NCBI GenBank assembly: GCA_016800925.1
Contig: JABCPU010000079.1
Span: 150,835 to 214,834, forward strand
Reading direction: 5' to 3'
Length of the DNA: 64,000 bases
Source: Suillus spraguei
Lineage: Eukaryota > Basidiomycota > Agaricomycetes > Boletales > Suillaceae
Below, piece by piece: positions 1 to 10,008 of the stretch (positions are counted from its first letter, which is position 1; the number at the start of each line of letters is the position of its first letter). Under the pieces are notes generated by a model. It had not been told where the DNA came from. It was given only the letters and a program-made list of their open reading frames with translations, and searched no databases. A program made the position numbers and the translations under genes.

Positions 1-2400
1 CCGTCTAGTGCATCCGATGCCATTTTGAATACAGGGTCGTCCAATGGATCAGAAGTAGCCAATACATCAAGTAGATCATTATCGATAAGCTGGACAAACA
101 GGGAATCAGGAAGAAGCACAGTGTCTTCATTATCATGAGAACCATCATCATGATCCGGGCGATGTGAGAGAGCATCTGGAGCAGCTAGTTTAGTGCCTGC
201 AACATGATGTAGTTCAATGTCAAAGAGTGACAACGTCAATTGCCAGCAAGCTTGTCGTCGAGTTAACTTTGGTGCAGTACGGAAGTACAGAAGGTTTTTG
301 TGATCAGTGAAGATGAGGACAGTATGGGCACTCCCTTCGAGATAGTAACACCATTCATTTAATGCGCGGATAACTGCAAGTAACTCCCGATCGAAAATTT
401 GATAGTTGCGCTCCACTGGGTTTAACAACTGGGACAAGTAGGCGCATGGGTGATAAATGCCGTTTTTATCAGTTTGCAATAAGACACCTCCAGTTGCTAC
501 AAGAGAAGCATCTGTTGCGACCACAAATTGCTGAGATGGCTCTGGATTGCGAAGTACCGGCTGTTTGATAATGTGTTCTTTTAAATCTTGGAAGGTATCC
601 TGACATTGAGTCGTCCAAAGGAAGGGAGTATCCTTCTTTGTTAGATCGATGAGGGGTTGTGCAATATCAGAGTAGTGGGAAATGAACGTGCAGTAGAAGT
701 TGCAGAAGCCAAGGAATGACCGAACATCTCTTACTGATTTCGGAATTGGCCATTCGGCGATTCCCTTGGTTTTGGTGGTGTCCATAGCAACTTGTCTGGG
801 GCGGATTATCATTCCAAGGTATTCCACTTCTTCTGCATCGAAGGTACATTTTTCCAGTTTCAGGAATAAGTGTTTGTTTCATATTTTCATCAAAACTTGT
901 CTGGTCTGTTCACGGTGTTCTGCCATTGTCATGGAGAAGATCAGGATATAATCCATGTAAATAACTATCCATCCTTCATTGATTTCTTGCTGGAAGGTAC
1001 GATTCATATATGCTTGGAAAGTTGCTGGGGAGTTGCAAAGGCCGAAGAACATGACATTCGGTTCAAAGAGGCTGAATTCCGTAGTAAATGCTGCTTTCCA
1101 GTGATCTTCTGGATGGATGTGAATATTGTTGTAACCTGACCGAATATCCATTTTCATAAAGAATTGTGCATTGTGAAGGCGTGCGACAAGAGAAATGGGA
1201 AATGGAAGCGGGTAAGCATTCTTGACTGTCCAATCATTGATGTAGTGATAGTCTTGACAGGGACACAATTCTCCACTCTTCTTTCCTACAAAGAAGAAGC
1301 CACTAGCTTGAGGTGACTTCGATTCTGAGATGAAGCCTTTCGCAACATTTTTGTCGATAAATGTTTTAACGGAAGCGCGTTCCTTTTCTGACAATGGATA
1401 AACCTTAGATGTATGAGGGATGAAACTGGGTTTGGTATTGATATGATGATCGATACCAGGGCGTTTGGGGGTAGTTTGTTCAGACCATCTTTAGCAAAGA
1501 CATCTGCAAAGTCGTGTAAGTATTCCAGGACCAATTCCTCAAAGGTTTTCTTTTTCTTTTCCTTCTCATCAGTGGCGAATTCCTGAGCTTGATTACTGTA
1601 TTTCGGGGGAGAAAGGGAGATTATGGAATGGTTAGGGAGTTGTTCGAGTCGAGAAGTTCCATCACGTGTGAGGGGTTATCCATGGATACTTCTTCAATGA
1701 TTCTCATGCTAATGCTGTCAGTGTCATACTCCACAAGGAACTCTCCATCTCCGAGCTTGTAAGAAGAAATTTCGTGTACTTCCGGTGCATGCTGAACATC
1801 CTGCATTGTTTGGATTGTTCATCTTCTTCAGTAGGTATTGTGGATGTCATGGGTTCATCCTGATCAGGAATTTCTTGGGCGGAAGGGGTGAACAACTTTG
1901 GCGGTACGAAGTACTTAGTTAACTTTGGGATATTATGAGCTTGTCCTCCAAGATCGTCGTCCGGTTTCCACTTCCCTTGTTGTTGCTCCTCAGCTGGTTG
2001 TTGTTCGACAGGCTGTGATGGAGGTGGTCGAGATTCTGGTTCAGACTTATTCTTTCGTTTTTCTACACGAGGAATGGGTGATGGGGGGCGCTGTGGTATT
2101 TTTACTCGTGGAGAAGAGTTGTCGATTATGAGTTCATCAGGGATGTTAACGGAAGGAGCGATGACAAGTTTTGGAAGTTTCAAATTTTGCCATTTCTTGG
2201 TGTGGCAAGGAAAACAGGAGGTAGCCCGTTCTTCTTCCGATCTGTATCCAAGTCTTGTTCAATCTCATTAGACTTTGTTGTTCATGGGAGGGCAAGTGTT
2301 TCGGTGGTCCAATCTATACTTGGGTTCATGGCACGTAACCATGGTATTCCAGAAGGATTTGATCTCTTCGTCCAAGTTTAGTGATATTGAACTTTCCATA
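1..2400 (-). pseudogene. pol relic (reverse transcriptase, RNase H) of left chromovirus
   Basis: Minus-strand fragments from about 2400 down to 1 match, piece by piece, the intact pol at 39467-42685. The upstream linker is at 1704-2183, the reverse transcriptase at 879-1394, and RNase H sequence runs below about 700. The YMDD catalytic box reads YMDY (Tyr codon at 948-950), which removes an Asp needed for polymerisation. Frameshifts separate the pieces near 880, 1390 and 1700. It is a dead relic; integrase lies outside the window. Confidence 0.85.
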
Positions 2401-2406
2401 CATAGT

Positions 2407-2613
2407 TCATTCATCACTTTTTACCACTAGGAGACAGTAATGTGTGATTGGCTCTCCTTTGATAAGAGTTCCATCCGCCGTAGTAACTTGAAACAGTGTT
2501 TTAAGTTTTTGTTGTGTGATTTGATGGAGTTTCACAAACTCCTCGGAAATGAATGTTCCTGCTGCGCCAGAGTTGATAACAGCGTAGTGTCGACGGATTT
2601 TAAGCGAGTGCAT
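2407..2613 (-). pseudogene. Retropepsin-like protease relic
   Basis: This short minus-strand frame corresponds to the aspartic protease of the young element at 43331-43567. The catalytic D-S-G-A motif is N-S-G-A here (Asn codon at 2572-2574), so the protease would be inactive. The same Asp-to-Asn change is present in the right-arm copy (33723-33725), which places the lesion before the duplication. Confidence 0.8.
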
Positions 2614-2719
2614 GAGTGAAGGGTGATAGGGATATGAAGTTCTTTTCTTTCACCTACAGCATGTACAAGTCTTAGTAATACATTGGGAGAAACATATGTC
2701 AAATCTTTGTTTCTCCAAG

Positions 2720-3567
2720 TTAAAAATCCTCTACAATTCGTCTCACAGTTTCGTCTTCTTCATCTTGAATTTCTTTGAGTTCCATTTGATGGAGCAGAGT
2801 CTTCTTCTTCCTTTCAGGACAGTTACCAATACAATGTCCTGTCTCCTTGCATCTGAAGCATTGTCCTTTTTTCATGCACTCGGATTTTTCCATATCAGAG
2901 ATTCGATCTATGACCATTGCGTTTGAATCGCGACTGGGTGTGTAATGCGCATTTCCATAGTTCTTTTTCTTCTGCAGAGCGTGGCGTGCTCGCAATGCCA
3001 GAAGGCATTGGTGGGAGTTGTCGATGGAGACGCATTGTGATACAATGTTGTGGAATACATCTGGGACGTCGCCTGGCACGAAGAGTTTGGTTAAGATACC
3101 TAGGTTAAGACTGTCTTGGAAGAACTGGATCTTCATTGCATTGTCGGTGATATGAGGTTTAGCTGCAAGTGCCTCAAAGTCAGTGATATAGGTTTGGAGA
3201 TCGCCGCTTCCTTGTTTGAGGTCCCTGAGCTTCGTTAATGTGGTTCCTGCAGAATCTACTGGTTTGAAAGCTTCGTTGAAGCTTTTCATGAAATCTTTCA
3301 TCGTCCCATAACTGACTTTCTGTCCAGAAGTGTCAACTGATTGGGCGTGAACAAGAAATTGCTCTTTCCAAGATTTGGCATTCTTCTCCGTCATGAAGGA
3401 CGTAATGAAAATGATCTTTTGTTTGTTGGTAGTATAGGACTTTTCATTGATGTCGAAGTATAGGTTGCATGATAGAATGAATTCCAGGGAATTGTCGCGA
3501 TCTCCGTCAAAAGCGGTTGGGAGACCAATTTTATATTCAAAATATTTGGTGGTAGCCGTATAGTCAT
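2720..3567 (-). pseudogene. gag relic of left chromovirus
   Basis: The start codon lies at 3565-3567, but a one-base loss right after it shifts the frame; the main frame is open from 3394 to 2720. The product would be the capsid/nucleocapsid precursor. It ends with a CCHC zinc knuckle (C-x2-C-x4-H-x4-C) in the segment CFRCKETGHCIGNC, followed by a Lys-rich stretch. The right-arm equivalent (32728-33576) is still open throughout. The gag stop sits on the same T-run as in the other copies. Confidence 0.85.
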
Positions 3568-3688
3568 AATGGTGAATCGTTTGGTGAGTTATGCTTTCTC
3601 GGTGCCTACACGCGCAGTCTTGCTGTCCGTTAGGGCTTTATCAGGTTTCCAGGGGGGGTCAAAGACTGGATAATCGATGATCAATGGT

Positions 3689-3700
3689 ACTTTAATCTTT
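3689..3700 (-). other. Self-complementary primer-binding site (Tf1-like)
   Basis: Read on the minus strand this is AAAGATTAAAGT, immediately downstream of the LTR. Eleven bases pair with ACTTTAATCTT inside the LTR, about 34 bp after a TATTTAAG box. No tRNA-type TGG start is present. The arrangement is that of the self-priming Tf1/sushi group of chromoviruses. Confidence 0.7.
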
Positions 3701-4172
3701 TGTTATGAACTGAGGTGGCATCACCAGCAACAGTAATAAGACACAGCTGGTCTGCTGGGAAGTTCAACTGCATTCAAAGGAGAACGAGACTGCTACAAGG
3801 AGGTGTTCTGAGTAGGATCAAGGGTTCAATCAAAGAGTCACGACTCTAAGATGATTGATAGAATAAGGACTAAGGCTAAGGAGTGCTTAGACTTAGAGAT
3901 GATTCAGATGACTTAGGTTGGAGACCTAAGCAAGGGATATTCCAGGTAAAACCCAGTAATATTAAAGTGAAGTATACAAGCATAATACAACATGCTTAAA
4001 TAAGCCAATATGTGCGCACGGACCAAGAGAGACATGAGAATGTAAGTGCGTATCCAAAGAAGGAAGGCCACTATAGTACAGATGCATTGAGCATATGAGT
4101 CAGAATCGCGTTACATAATATACAAGATAGAGTCAAAAGAGAAAATGAATAGGGGCACATACGACTGTAACA
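3701..4172 (-). repeat. LTR-A, left chromovirus 5' LTR
   Basis: This 472-bp LTR begins and ends with TGTTAT/TGTTAC and GTAACA type termini. On the minus strand it contains a TATTTAAG box about 34 bp upstream of ACTTTAATCTT, the inferred transcript start. Directly inside the element (3689-3700) lies the complementary 12-mer used as self-primer site. The outer flank starts GAAGG (4173). Confidence 0.93.
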
Positions 4173-4964
4173 GAAGGGGAAGAAGCGGGCTTTGGAGGAA
4201 GAGCCTGAGGAGGAAGAGGAGGAGGAGGAGGAAGCACCTGCGCCCAAGAAGGTAGCGCGGCCTTCTTCACTGAAGTCTCTAGAGGTTGTGATAGAGTAAC
4301 CGCTGGTAAGTTTCCTATTTCTCTTGTGACTTAGCTGTTACTGATCTTGTTTAGCCAAAGGTTGAATGCATGTCTGTTGGCGGTCCTCGCCACAAGACCA
4401 AGTGTGGGACCTGCACCAAGGGGGACCACATTTGCACCAGTGAGGAGGGCAAGGTCTGCGATTATTGTTGCAAGTATAAACACAGGTGTTCACATAACAC
4501 CAGTAAGTCTTTACTTCTTTTCTTGACTTGACTTTTGCTAACTCGTTTTGACTTTAGTTCGTCACAAAAGAATGTGTCCTGCAGCAAAGATGCCACCTGT
4601 GGTCGCTGCTGCTGGCACATCCAAGAGTGCTGCTGCAGTACAATCCAAGAAACCGGATGAAGTCATTGAGGTGACTGACGGTGAGCCAGTGGTGGTCGCT
4701 TCTCCCTCCTGCCCAGCAAAAATTGCTGCCAAGATGCAGTCTGTTGCAGTGGTGGAGGAAGACTCTGAGGAAGAGTTCGTGAATGTAGCGCAGCATCTTC
4801 AAGACTTGGAGGGTGAGAATCTGGACTTCCTGATGGCAGCAAGGCTGGAAGAGGCCCAGGCGCGGTTTATACAGATGGAGGGAATGATGAGGGAGTTGGC
4901 GGGAAACATGAACTTTCTCTGTGGCTGTATGAACCGCCGCCAAAAGAGGTGCCACTTACAGTAG
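4173..4964 (+). pseudogene. Zn2Cys6 zinc-cluster gene, 3' part, left copy
   Basis: Three exons are visible: from 4173 to 4305 (5' side removed by the chromovirus), 4355-4502, and 4558-4964, with introns of 49 and 55 bp. Exon 1 is very Glu/Lys rich. Exon 2 holds C-x2-C-x6-C-x7-C-x2-C-x6-C, the spacing of the fungal Gal4-type binuclear zinc cluster. Exon 3 encodes an acidic, Ala-rich segment and a helical tail ending C-H-L-Q. Compared with the right copy, the CAA codon near 4297 has become TAA, a stop before the zinc cluster. The family normally binds CGG-type DNA half-sites; a transcription factor role is inferred only. Confidence 0.78.
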
Positions 4965-5762
4965 TTACTTTAGTCTTTCTCTTCTTTTTCCACTGTACTT
5001 GTACCTTAGCTTCTTCATACTTGTACTATAGCATAGTTGCTGCAATGATAGGGGTCCTGGTGGTTCCAGAAAAAAGTGTGAACGCCTGAAGTCCATAGAG
5101 GTCCAATAAGTCCAATGCCTCCATGTCCAAGTCCTAGCACCAGTCATAGTCCATTTGACACCTAAGGTAAACGGTAACGTATAGTAAGTACTTGCTCGCG
5201 GTAAACAAAAATTGAACTGATACTGCAGATCTGTGCGAGGTTCTGCTCATCTTGTCTTCTTTGTTGCGCTATCTTCATCTATGCCTGCGGTATTGCCACC
5301 GCGGTAAGCTTCAGCATGATATTTCCTGTCTTATCAATTAATGGGTGTGGTGTGCTGCCTACACGTTCAAAGAAAAAGGTGTATAGTACTTTAGTGGTGC
5401 ACGGTATTCCTTGTCCAATTGATATAGTCCTTCGTACCATAATAAAAGTCTGTGCACTTGTTAGTGCTAATGTATGTAAGTGATGCCGTGTGGGTGTGCA
5501 TTTGAAAGTGTGAAAATGATTGCTGGACAAAACCCGGGGTAAAACAGAGACTATTGTATGTGTGCAATATTCTTTTCTTTGTTCTAATGATCAAGTAACA
5601 AGGGTGGTATTAGTGAATGTCAGTGGCAGTAGGGTAATGAATGATGCCATTGGGGTTTCTGCTGGCAGGTATACGTGCTTGGGTCTTTGACGCTTGACTT
5701 CTGGGGTTAGCTTCTTCTTCTGCAATGGAAACTGTGTGATCTGCGTTCGTACTACCGTAGCG

Positions 5763-6347
5763 CTATGCAAGCGTGCAATGGCTGCGGTACTGTGGGATGA
5801 TAGTTGGTGGACAACTAGCGGGTGGTAGGCTGCGCTTCGTCATCTGCTGCAGGAATGTATGCTGGTAGTCAATAATAAACCTTCTAGCTGCGGTAAGGCT
5901 AGGAACGCAGTATGGCTTGGTAAGACCATCATCTTTGCATACTAATGCAGCGGTCAACACACAGCGGTAGGCACATGTGGTCTGCAAGTTCAGCTGAATA
6001 GCTCCTGTGTTGAACATTTCTTTAGATGTCAGTGGTAAATGTGCGGTAAAGGTTTGAGCATTAAATGTTGCTTCTGCGGTATGCATCGGCACTTCTACTA
6101 TACTATACCTTTCCAGTGATACTTCTATAACTTCTTCACTATCAGCGCTAGCAGTCTGCGGTACTTCATCTTGAGAGCGTTCAGGCTCCATGACCATCAA
6201 GAGTTCTGTCAGTAAAATGTCAGTGCTAACCAAGTCAATTGCTGTTTCATCTGTTTCTTCTAGCAAGTGGTATGCATTGCTGTCTATATAAACAGTGCAA
6301 AACACAGTGTCGTCAGTATAGTGTGGTTCATTTTCATTCAGGGACAA
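5763..6347 (-). CDS. Element B second ORF (Gag C-terminal part)
   Basis: This is an open frame of 194 residues entered in the -1 frame relative to gag; no ATG is placed for a separate start. It is acidic in its first half. In the right-arm copy (29947-30588) the same ORF runs further to a His/Arg-rich end that resembles the end of the element C protein (28459). This suggests that gag plus this ORF form one polyprotein. Whether the -1 step is a recoding event or an old one-base deletion shared by both arms cannot be decided. No known enzymatic motif is seen. Confidence 0.55.
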   Translation of the reverse strand: MSLNENEPHYTDDTVFCTVYIDSNAYHLLEETDETAIDLVSTDILLTELLMVMEPERSQDEVPQTASADSEEVIEVSLERYSIVEVPMHTAEATFNAQTFTAHLPLTSKEMFNTGAIQLNLQTTCAYRCVLTAALVCKDDGLTKPYCVPSLTAARRFIIDYQHTFLQQMTKRSLPPASCPPTIIPQYRSHCTLA

Positions 6348-6904
6348 ACTTTGTCAAGTGCTTGGACTGGCGGAGATGCCATATCCTCGCGCAATAGTGC
6401 CATAGGTAGCATAGTGCTGTCTGTACTTGGTGCCATTAGCGACTGCTGAACCGCCAGTGGTGCGGTATCTTCGAGCAGTAGCGATACTTGCTCAGCAGTA
6501 GTGATTTCCAATGCCATAACTTGTTGCAGTATGTCAGCGTCAGAGTGCTCAATAGTGTTTCCCTGATAGGGGTCTGCCAGCAGAGCAACTGCTTCAGCAG
6601 TAACTGTGCGGTTAAATGTAATAGGACCACATTCTGGGTACAAGTGCAAGATAGCATTAGCAAAGTCTACAAAGCTGTTACCATTGTATTCGTCAAGACA
6701 TTCCCATACTTCTGCTTCGTCAGGGTCTGCATAGCGTATAGCCGCCTTGATGTGTGCTTTATCAGCAATACCGGCCAAGTCTGCCAGCTCATCTACAGTA
6801 GTGAGGAACATTAGTAATTCTCTTGGGTTACCATCGAAGTATGGTGCCGCTGCCATGCAGTGCAGTGGCATGCAAAATCTGTCAGACATACTTATCAGTA
6901 GCAT
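6338..6904 (-). CDS. Gag-like capsid protein of element B
   Basis: This 188-residue frame starts at 6904. Its first 120 residues follow the pattern of basidiomycete retroelement Gag proteins: a P-x-F-D-G-type motif, a helix with LLMFL, a LADLAG segment, an arginine-tyrosine RYADPDE step, and a final F-x-x-F-A-N-A-I-L-x-L-Y-P-E. It is clearly related to the element C protein at 20131-20553. Gag would assemble into particles with element RNA. No CCHC knuckle follows. The frame ends CCC TGA and the next ORF continues in the -1 frame with a 10-base overlap, in both arms. Confidence 0.7.
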   Translation of the reverse strand: MLLISMSDRFCMPLHCMAAAPYFDGNPRELLMFLTTVDELADLAGIADKAHIKAAIRYADPDEAEVWECLDEYNGNSFVDFANAILHLYPECGPITFNRTVTAEAVALLADPYQGNTIEHSDADILQQVMALEITTAEQVSLLLEDTAPLAVQQSLMAPSTDSTMLPMALLREDMASPPVQALDKVCP

Positions 6905-6999
6905 AGCAGTGCGGTAATGACTGCGGTGACAAGCGTGTGGTAAGCGATTAAGACAAGAACAAAACTATACCAAAGGACCCCCTCGCAGTGGGCTCCAGT

Positions 7000-7613
7000 T
7001 GTAAAGATACAACCTAACCTGGGCTGTAGATAAACTACCTCCTAAGTTAGTATGTGAGTCTTGCGCTCCGTCTAGTCTGCTTCACTTGTGAAAACAAGAG
7101 CATTCGACCCTAAAAGGGGATGCCTATTAGTATGGTCAAGTTCAAGTCAACTTATGTGCGAAAGAAGCATTGTGGTCAGCGGTAAGTTGCCGTAGTTAGC
7201 GATGATGCCACCAGAACTAGCATCGTAAGTAGCGGTACTACCGTAGTCAAGATATGGTCAGAAACGGTTGCATCGAGCGATGATATCTGTGGTAGCAGTA
7301 AGGTTGCGAGCGGTGCAAAGAAACAGTAAAGAAAACCACGGTATTTTCAGCGGTAAAGTAGTGGTGCGTGAGAAGTTCAGTCAAAAATAACAATCAAAAG
7401 TCCAGCGGTATGCCAGTGGTAACAGAGAACGAGCGTGATTGATTAATGAGTGATAAGGAAACTTTAAAGACTAAGTCTACTACTGGGTGGATCCAGAGCT
7501 AGACAATAATCCTGACCTATAGTACGTGCAATGGTGTAAAATCAGGTACTGTATCATGTGGGGTATGCGGTGCTTATATCCTAAATCATATGTATCCAGA
7601 ATACTCTAGGCGA
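7000..7613 (-). repeat. LTR-B, truncated copy
   Basis: Read on the plus strand it begins TGTAAAGATACAACC, the reverse complement of the LTR 3' end. It breaks at 7613, where a second copy begins with the same sequence. The second copy (7614 on) is highly similar. GCGGTA words are frequent inside. It is the LTR adjoining the element B primer site. Confidence 0.8.
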
Positions 7614-8119
7614 TGTAAAGATACAACCTAACCTGGGCTGTAGATAAACTACCTCCTAAGTTAGTATGTGAGTCTTGCGCTCTGTCTAGTCTGCTTCACT
7701 TGTGAGAACAAGAGCGTTCGACCCTAAAGGGGGATGCCTATTAGTATGGTCGAGTTTGAGTCAACTTATGTGCGAAAGAAGCATTGTGGTCAGCAGTAAG
7801 TTGCCACGGTCAGTGATACCACCAGAACTAGTGTTGTGTGTAGCGGTGCTACCGTGGTCAAGATATAGTCAGAAACAGTTGCATCAAGCGATGATATCTG
7901 CGGTGCGTGAGAAGTTCAGTCAAAATAACAGTCAAAAGTCCAGCGGTATGCCAGTGGTAACGGAGAACGAGCGATAAGGAACTTTAAAGACTATGTCTAC
8001 TACTGGGTGGATCCAGAGCTAGACAATAATCCTGACCTATAGTACATGCAATGGTGTAAAATCAGGTACTGTATTGTGCGGGGTACGCGGTGCTTATATC
8101 TTAAATCGTATGTACTCAG

Positions 8120-8591
8120 TGTTACGAACTGGGGTGGCGTCACCAGCAACAGTGATAAGACACAGCCGGTCTGCTGGGAAGTTCAACTGCATTCAAAGGA
8201 GAACGAGACTGCTACAAGGAGGTGTTCTGAGTAGGATCAAGGGTTCAATTGAAGAGTCACGACTCTAAGATGATTGATAGAATAAGGACTAAGGCTAAGG
8301 AGTGCTTAGACTTAGAGATGATTCAGATGACTTAGGTTGGAGACCTAAGCAAGGGATATTCCAGGTAAAACCCAGTAATATTAAAGTGAAGTATACAAGC
8401 ATAATACAACATGCTTAAATAAGCCAATATGTGCGCATGGACCAAGAGAGACATGAGAATGTAAGTGCGTATCCAAAGAAGGAAGGCAACTATAGTACAG
8501 ATGCATTGAGCATATGAGTCAGAATCATGTTACGTAATATACAACATATGAACAAGAGGAAAAATGAATAGGGGCATGTACGATTGTAACA
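8120..8591 (-). mobile_element. Solo LTR-A in LTR-B
   Basis: A complete 472-bp LTR-A in minus orientation, with TGTTAC/GTAACA ends. Downstream bases are CTTGG. In the right arm the matching upstream flank is CTTGG too, while here it reads CTCAG, so one flank has changed since insertion. It sits at the A-rich end of a LINE fragment. Confidence 0.85.
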
Positions 8592-8915
8592 CTTGGATTT
8601 TTATTTTTTATTTTTTTAATCAGTGTTTATTGTCCGTTGGGGCTATGCCCTATGGTAGACAAAACCTACAGGTATGTACTTGTTCGTATGTATTAATTAT
8701 CAAGAATATTTTTGTGATGCGCGATCATTGGTCCAGGTGTGAAACGAGGACTGGTAAGGCCAGCTAAAGGCGATAGGGGTTTATGGGCTCATTCTTCTTC
8801 TTTGTCGTCTGCAGGGGGTGTAACATCTCCAAAGATTTGTTCCAGTCGGTGCGTGCTCGCTATGTAGCGTAGTAGGGGCTTGACACATTTCTGGTTGTTC
8901 AGCAAGTTCTTGAGT
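8592..8915 (-). mobile_element. 5'-truncated LINE-like fragment with A-rich tail
   Basis: On the minus strand a frame of about 43 codons with no start (beginning near 8915, containing LLRYIASTHRLEQIFGD and ending in acidic residues and a stop near 8787) is followed by about 170 bp of non-coding sequence. It ends with an A-rich tail interrupted by single T's (8599-8620). This layout, a C-terminal coding remnant, 3' UTR and A tail, is that of a 5'-truncated non-LTR retrotransposon copy. The coding piece is too short for certain family assignment. Confidence 0.45.
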
Positions 8916-9595
8916 ACACTCAGAATACTCTAGGCGAGATCAGTAGTGCTCAACTGTAGTAACCACCATATGTAAACATAGCGTGAGGCACTGTGGCACG
9001 AGGCAACATGTAATAAGGCTTGCCATGGAATCAGTGATAACAAACAAAAACAAACGACGCACCAAATGGAGCTATGCGGACGCGGCAAGGACATGGGAGG
9101 ACATCGGTACGTGGAACATGGTGTGGCAGTCGGTACGGTGTGCGGTAAACGTGGGATGCTGCTGGTAATGCTAAAGGGGTAAGATGGTCATGGACAATTG
9201 GTAACTCCTGTAGATGTGAGATGAGTGTCAAAAGATGGGGTTTCAAGCCCAGCGCCAATATGTTCGTTACAGCGAGATCAGTAGCGCTCGAGTGTAGTAA
9301 CTGCAGTATGTAAACATGGCGCGAGGCAACATGTAATAAGACTTGCCGTGGAATCAGTGATAATGAACATAAAACAAATGATGCACCAAATGGAGCTATG
9401 CGGATGCGGCAAGGACATGAGAGGACATCAGTACATGGAACGTGGTGTGGCAGTTGGTACGGTGTGCGGTAAGCGTGGGATGCCGCCAGTAATGCTAAAG
9501 GAGCAAGATGGCCATGGACAAGTGGTAACTCCTATAGACGTGAGATGAGTGTCAAAAGATAGGGTTTTAAGCCCAGCGCCAATATGTTCGTTACA

Positions 9596-10008
9596 GTGGG
9601 TTAGCCACTTGGTGCAATAACCAACAAGTGGTCAAGGCACTTTCGGATATCCTCATCTGAGTTCTAATTTCTCATTCACTACTTAGGAGCTTGAAACCTT
9701 GAAATTTCTCTTTTCCTTTTGAATTTTTCAAGCCTTTAAGTAACATGTGGTTGATCCATGGTGAGTGCTCAAGTATGTGAGTGGGTCTAGAGTACTCAAG
9801 CATGCGAGTGGGTCTAGTGGGCCCAATATGTCATTACACTGTACCAGTTAATTAGTATAGTCGCTGGCACTGACTTATCGGCAATATCCAATAAATTCCC
9901 ATTCACTACATAATCCTCTCAATCATTATGTTTGAACTCTTTCCTTCCATCATCATACCGCTATCCCACTGTCCCTTACTCTGTACATACTGAATTTCAA
10001 CATATACC
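9596..10008. other. Intergenic, with a 27-bp tandem duplication
   Basis: No coding sequence is seen. A 27-bp unit ending GAGTGGGTCTAG occurs twice in tandem at 9764-9790 and 9791-9817 with a few transitions between copies. The rest is the presumed promoter of the FunK1 relic. This block is left-arm specific. Confidence 0.6.

Larger units (their letters stand above)
1..4172 (-). mobile_element. Old chromovirus (Ty3/gypsy), left-arm copy, cut by window start
   Basis: On the minus strand the order is LTR (3701-4172), self-priming site, gag, protease, reverse transcriptase and RNase H, continuing past position 1. It is the duplicate of the element starting at 32123: the base next to the LTR begins GAAGG, the reverse complement of the CCTTC target duplication there. 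The reading frames are broken repeatedly. Protease and reverse transcriptase carry the same lost catalytic residues as the right-arm copy, so the element was dead before it was duplicated. Confidence 0.9.
4965..6999 (-). mobile_element. Gag-only LTR element B, internal region, left copy
   Basis: On the minus strand LTR-B ends at 7000 and is followed by a primer-binding site reading TGGAGCCCAC (near 6988-6997), a tRNA-type site. A leader, a gag-like ORF (6904-6338), a second ORF (6347-5763) and about 800 bp of 3' sequence follow. No protease, reverse transcriptase or integrase is seen and no 3' LTR is found before the Zn2Cys6 gene, so the 3' boundary (about 4965-5160) is uncertain. The element is likely non-autonomous. 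Confidence 0.7.
7614..9595 (-). repeat. LTR-B, second copy, interrupted and partly duplicated
   Basis: The copy runs 7614-8119, is interrupted by LTR-A plus a LINE tail (8120-8915), resumes at 8916 and reaches its TGTAACGAACATATTGGCGC terminus (minus strand) at 9271. A partial direct duplication of the terminal ~324 bp follows (9272-9595), ending with the same terminus. Without the interruption the LTR is about 860-900 bp, similar to the full copies at 16959-17856 and 49443-50354. Confidence 0.8.

Noticed and set aside
4554..4955. Minus-strand ORF opposite the Zn2Cys6 exon (and its partner at 31340-31741)
   Set aside because: The opposite strand carries the spliced Zn2Cys6 gene with matching splice sites; this frame has no family features.
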